Assembly (NCBI RefSeq): GCF_000633415.1
Contig: NZ_AYMV01000023.1
Coordinates: 1-57,324, forward strand
Source of the DNA: Leucobacter sp. PH1c
GTDB taxonomy: Bacteria > Actinomycetota > Actinomycetes > Actinomycetales > Microbacteriaceae
Length of the DNA stretch: 57,324 bases
Direction of reading: 5' to 3'
Shown here: positions 55,824 through 57,324 of the stretch, one piece after another
How the letters are laid out: every line of letters begins with the position of its first letter
How positions within the stretch are numbered: the stretch's first letter is position 1
Notes under the pieces: model-generated
Databases searched by the model: none
Told to the model about the DNA's origin: nothing
The model's input: the letters and a program-made list of their open reading frames with translations, nothing else
Translations under genes and position numbers: made by a program

Positions 55824-57302
55824 GTGAGTGACTTCCTCTCCGCCCAGACTCGTACCGAAACGGACTCGCTCGGCAGCGTCGAGATTCCCGCGTCCGCCTA
55901 CTGGGGGGTGCACACGGCTCGTGCCCACGAGAACTTCCCGATCGCGCGTCGCCCCATCTCGGTGTACCCCGACTTCATCCGTGCGTTCGCGTGCGTGAAG
56001 CAGGCCGCGGCCCGGGCCAACCTCGAGATCGGCGCGCTCGATGAGCAGCGCGCCACCCTGATCGATCGCGCGTGCGAGGAGATCAAGACGGGCATGCTGC
56101 ACGACCAGTTCGTGGTCGGCGTGGTGCAGGGCGGCGCCGGCACCTCGAGCAACATGAACGCGAACGAGGTCATCACGAACCGCGCGCTCGAGCTCGCGGG
56201 GCACGCCAAGGGCGACTACTCGTACATCAACCCGAACGATCACACGAACCACAGCCAGTCGACGAACGACACGTACCCGACGGCGATCAAGATCGCCCTC
56301 GCGTTCTCGCTCGGCAGCCTGCTTGAGGAGCTGCGCCTCCTCTCCGAGTCGTTCGCCGCGAAGGGCCGCGAGTTCTCGCACATCATCAAGGTCGGCCGCA
56401 CCCAGCTGCAGGACGCCGTCCCGATGACCCTCGGCCAGGAGTTCAACGCCTTCGCCGTGACGCTCCGCGAGGACATCGAGCGCCTCCAGGAGGCCGTCTC
56501 GCTGCTCGGCGAGGTCAACATGGGCGCCACCGCCATCGGCACGGGCATCAACGCACCGAAGGGCTACAAGGAGTCCGTGATCCGCCACCTGCGCGAGATC
56601 ACCGAGCTCAACCTCGTCACGGCAGGTGACCTCGTCGAGTCCACGAGCGACACCGGCGTCTTCGTCACGTTCTCGGGCGCCCTGAAGCGCAGCGCGCTCA
56701 AGCTCTCGAAGATCTCGAACGACCTCCGTCTGCTCTCCTCCGGGCCGCAGGCCGGTCTCGGCGAGATCAACCTCCCGGCGCGCCAGGCCGGCTCCTCGAT
56801 CATGCCGGGCAAGGTCAACCCGGTCATCCCGGAGGCCGTCTCGCAGGTGGCCTACTCGGTCGCCGGCGCCGACGTGACCGTCTCGATGGCCGTCGAGGCC
56901 GGGCAGCTCCAGCTGAACGCCTTCGAGCCGATCATCGCGCACTCGCTGTTCCAGTCGATCACGTGGCTTGAGCGCGCCTGCCAGACGCTGCGCGTCAACT
57001 GCGTCGACGGGATCACCGCCAACGAGGATCGCCTCGAGGACATGGTCGCCCGCTCCGTCACCGTGATCACGGCGCTCGCGCCCGTCATCGGCTACGCGGA
57101 GGCGGCGAAGCTCGCGAAGGAGGCGCTCGCCACGAACGCGAAGGTCTCCGAGCTCGTGGTCTCGCGCGGCCTCCTCGATCAGGCGGAGCTCGACGACATC
57201 CTGCAGCCGTCGAAGCTCGCGGGTCTCGCCCCCGAGACCGATGCGATCGACATCATCCCCGGTGCACCTCAGAAGCTCGAGGCCGACGCCGACGCGGAGT
57301 AG
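55824..57302 (+). CDS. aspA: Aspartate ammonia-lyase
   Basis: 492 aa, fumarase/aspartase superfamily. ASAYWGVHTARAHENFPI, GGAGTSSNMNANEVI, NHSQSTNDTYPTAIKIA and the signature GSSIMPGKVNPVIPE are present; the STNDTYPT form and the N-terminal sequence favour aspartase over fumarase. It makes fumarate and ammonia from aspartate. The C-terminus carries a short acidic extension (EADADAE). The start is GTG 55824. The gene is complete; 22 nt remain in the window after it, with nothing recognisable. Confidence 0.93.
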   Translation: MSDFLSAQTRTETDSLGSVEIPASAYWGVHTARAHENFPIARRPISVYPDFIRAFACVKQAAARANLEIGALDEQRATLIDRACEEIKTGMLHDQFVVGVVQGGAGTSSNMNANEVITNRALELAGHAKGDYSYINPNDHTNHSQSTNDTYPTAIKIALAFSLGSLLEELRLLSESFAAKGREFSHIIKVGRTQLQDAVPMTLGQEFNAFAVTLREDIERLQEAVSLLGEVNMGATAIGTGINAPKGYKESVIRHLREITELNLVTAGDLVESTSDTGVFVTFSGALKRSALKLSKISNDLRLLSSGPQAGLGEINLPARQAGSSIMPGKVNPVIPEAVSQVAYSVAGADVTVSMAVEAGQLQLNAFEPIIAHSLFQSITWLERACQTLRVNCVDGITANEDRLEDMVARSVTVITALAPVIGYAEAAKLAKEALATNAKVSELVVSRGLLDQAELDDILQPSKLAGLAPETDAIDIIPGAPQKLEADADAE

Positions 57303-57324
57303 TCCGCGCAACAGACAGCGGCCC

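Overview
The window is about 57 kb of very GC-rich chromosome with dense, short-gapped genes, many GTG starts and GTGA/ATGA gene overlaps. The gene content is typical of an actinobacterium, most likely family Microbacteriaceae (Leucobacter-like): a fused 2-oxoglutarate decarboxylase/dehydrogenase (Kgd type), RamA- and RamB-like regulators, GTP-type PEP carboxykinase, a LAxTG-anchored wall protein, DUF501 next to enolase and a DivIC-like protein, and several TANNNT-N6-start leaderless promoters. No IS element, prophage, CRISPR array or rRNA is seen. The genus is an inference from gene content.

Region 1 (1-9.35 kb) is an accessory catabolic island. A flavodoxin and an FprA-type reductase (minus strand) are divergent from a cytochrome P450. 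The P450 is followed by a glutamine-synthetase-like ligase, a substrate-binding-protein fold without a signal peptide, a PuuD-like hydrolase and a second class I amidotransferase, all overlapping by 4 nt or nearly so. Another PuuD-like gene lies at the left edge, and a GntR/FCD regulator plus a soluble Cache-domain protein close the island. The set suggests P450 oxidation of an amine-type compound combined with gamma-glutamylation and gamma-glutamyl hydrolysis.

Region 2 (9.4-16.5 kb) holds kgd (sucAB-like), two CNNM/CorC-type membrane proteins and a lipoprotein. Region 3 (16.5-23.7 kb) is a second accessory locus. A four-gene operon (acidic lipoprotein, membrane fusion protein with a peptidoglycan-binding domain, ABC ATPase, MacB-type permease) is divergent from a histidine kinase, a small secreted Cys-containing peptide and a response regulator. 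This arrangement looks like a peptide-sensing or envelope-stress module controlling an exporter.

Region 4 (23.7-43.9 kb) is mostly housekeeping: metX, metY, a short-chain dehydrogenase, ung, ribosomal protein L25 with a structured leader, pth, mfd, a lipoprotein, mazG, a RamA-like regulator, a membrane protein plus YtrA-type GntR pair with tandem operators, hisS, a VOC protein, eno, a DivIC-like gene, a DUF501 gene and ndh.

Region 5 (43.9-57.3 kb) has a RamB-like regulator divergent from pckG, a leucine-rich-repeat wall protein with a LAQTG sorting signal, a SHOCT-like small protein, a tRNA with anticodon UAA but a short variable loop, a 49-aa membrane ORF, a PLP-dependent alanine-racemase-fold enzyme, an aldonolactone oxidase, lemA, htpX, an MFS exporter and aspA. 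Both carbon-source regulators of the RamA/RamB type therefore lie within 10 kb of eno, ndh and pckG.

Non-coding structure is rich: strong perfect hairpins after several genes, five short tandem repeats (four of them in gaps between or beside genes), inverted repeats in divergent promoters, and six leaderless starts.
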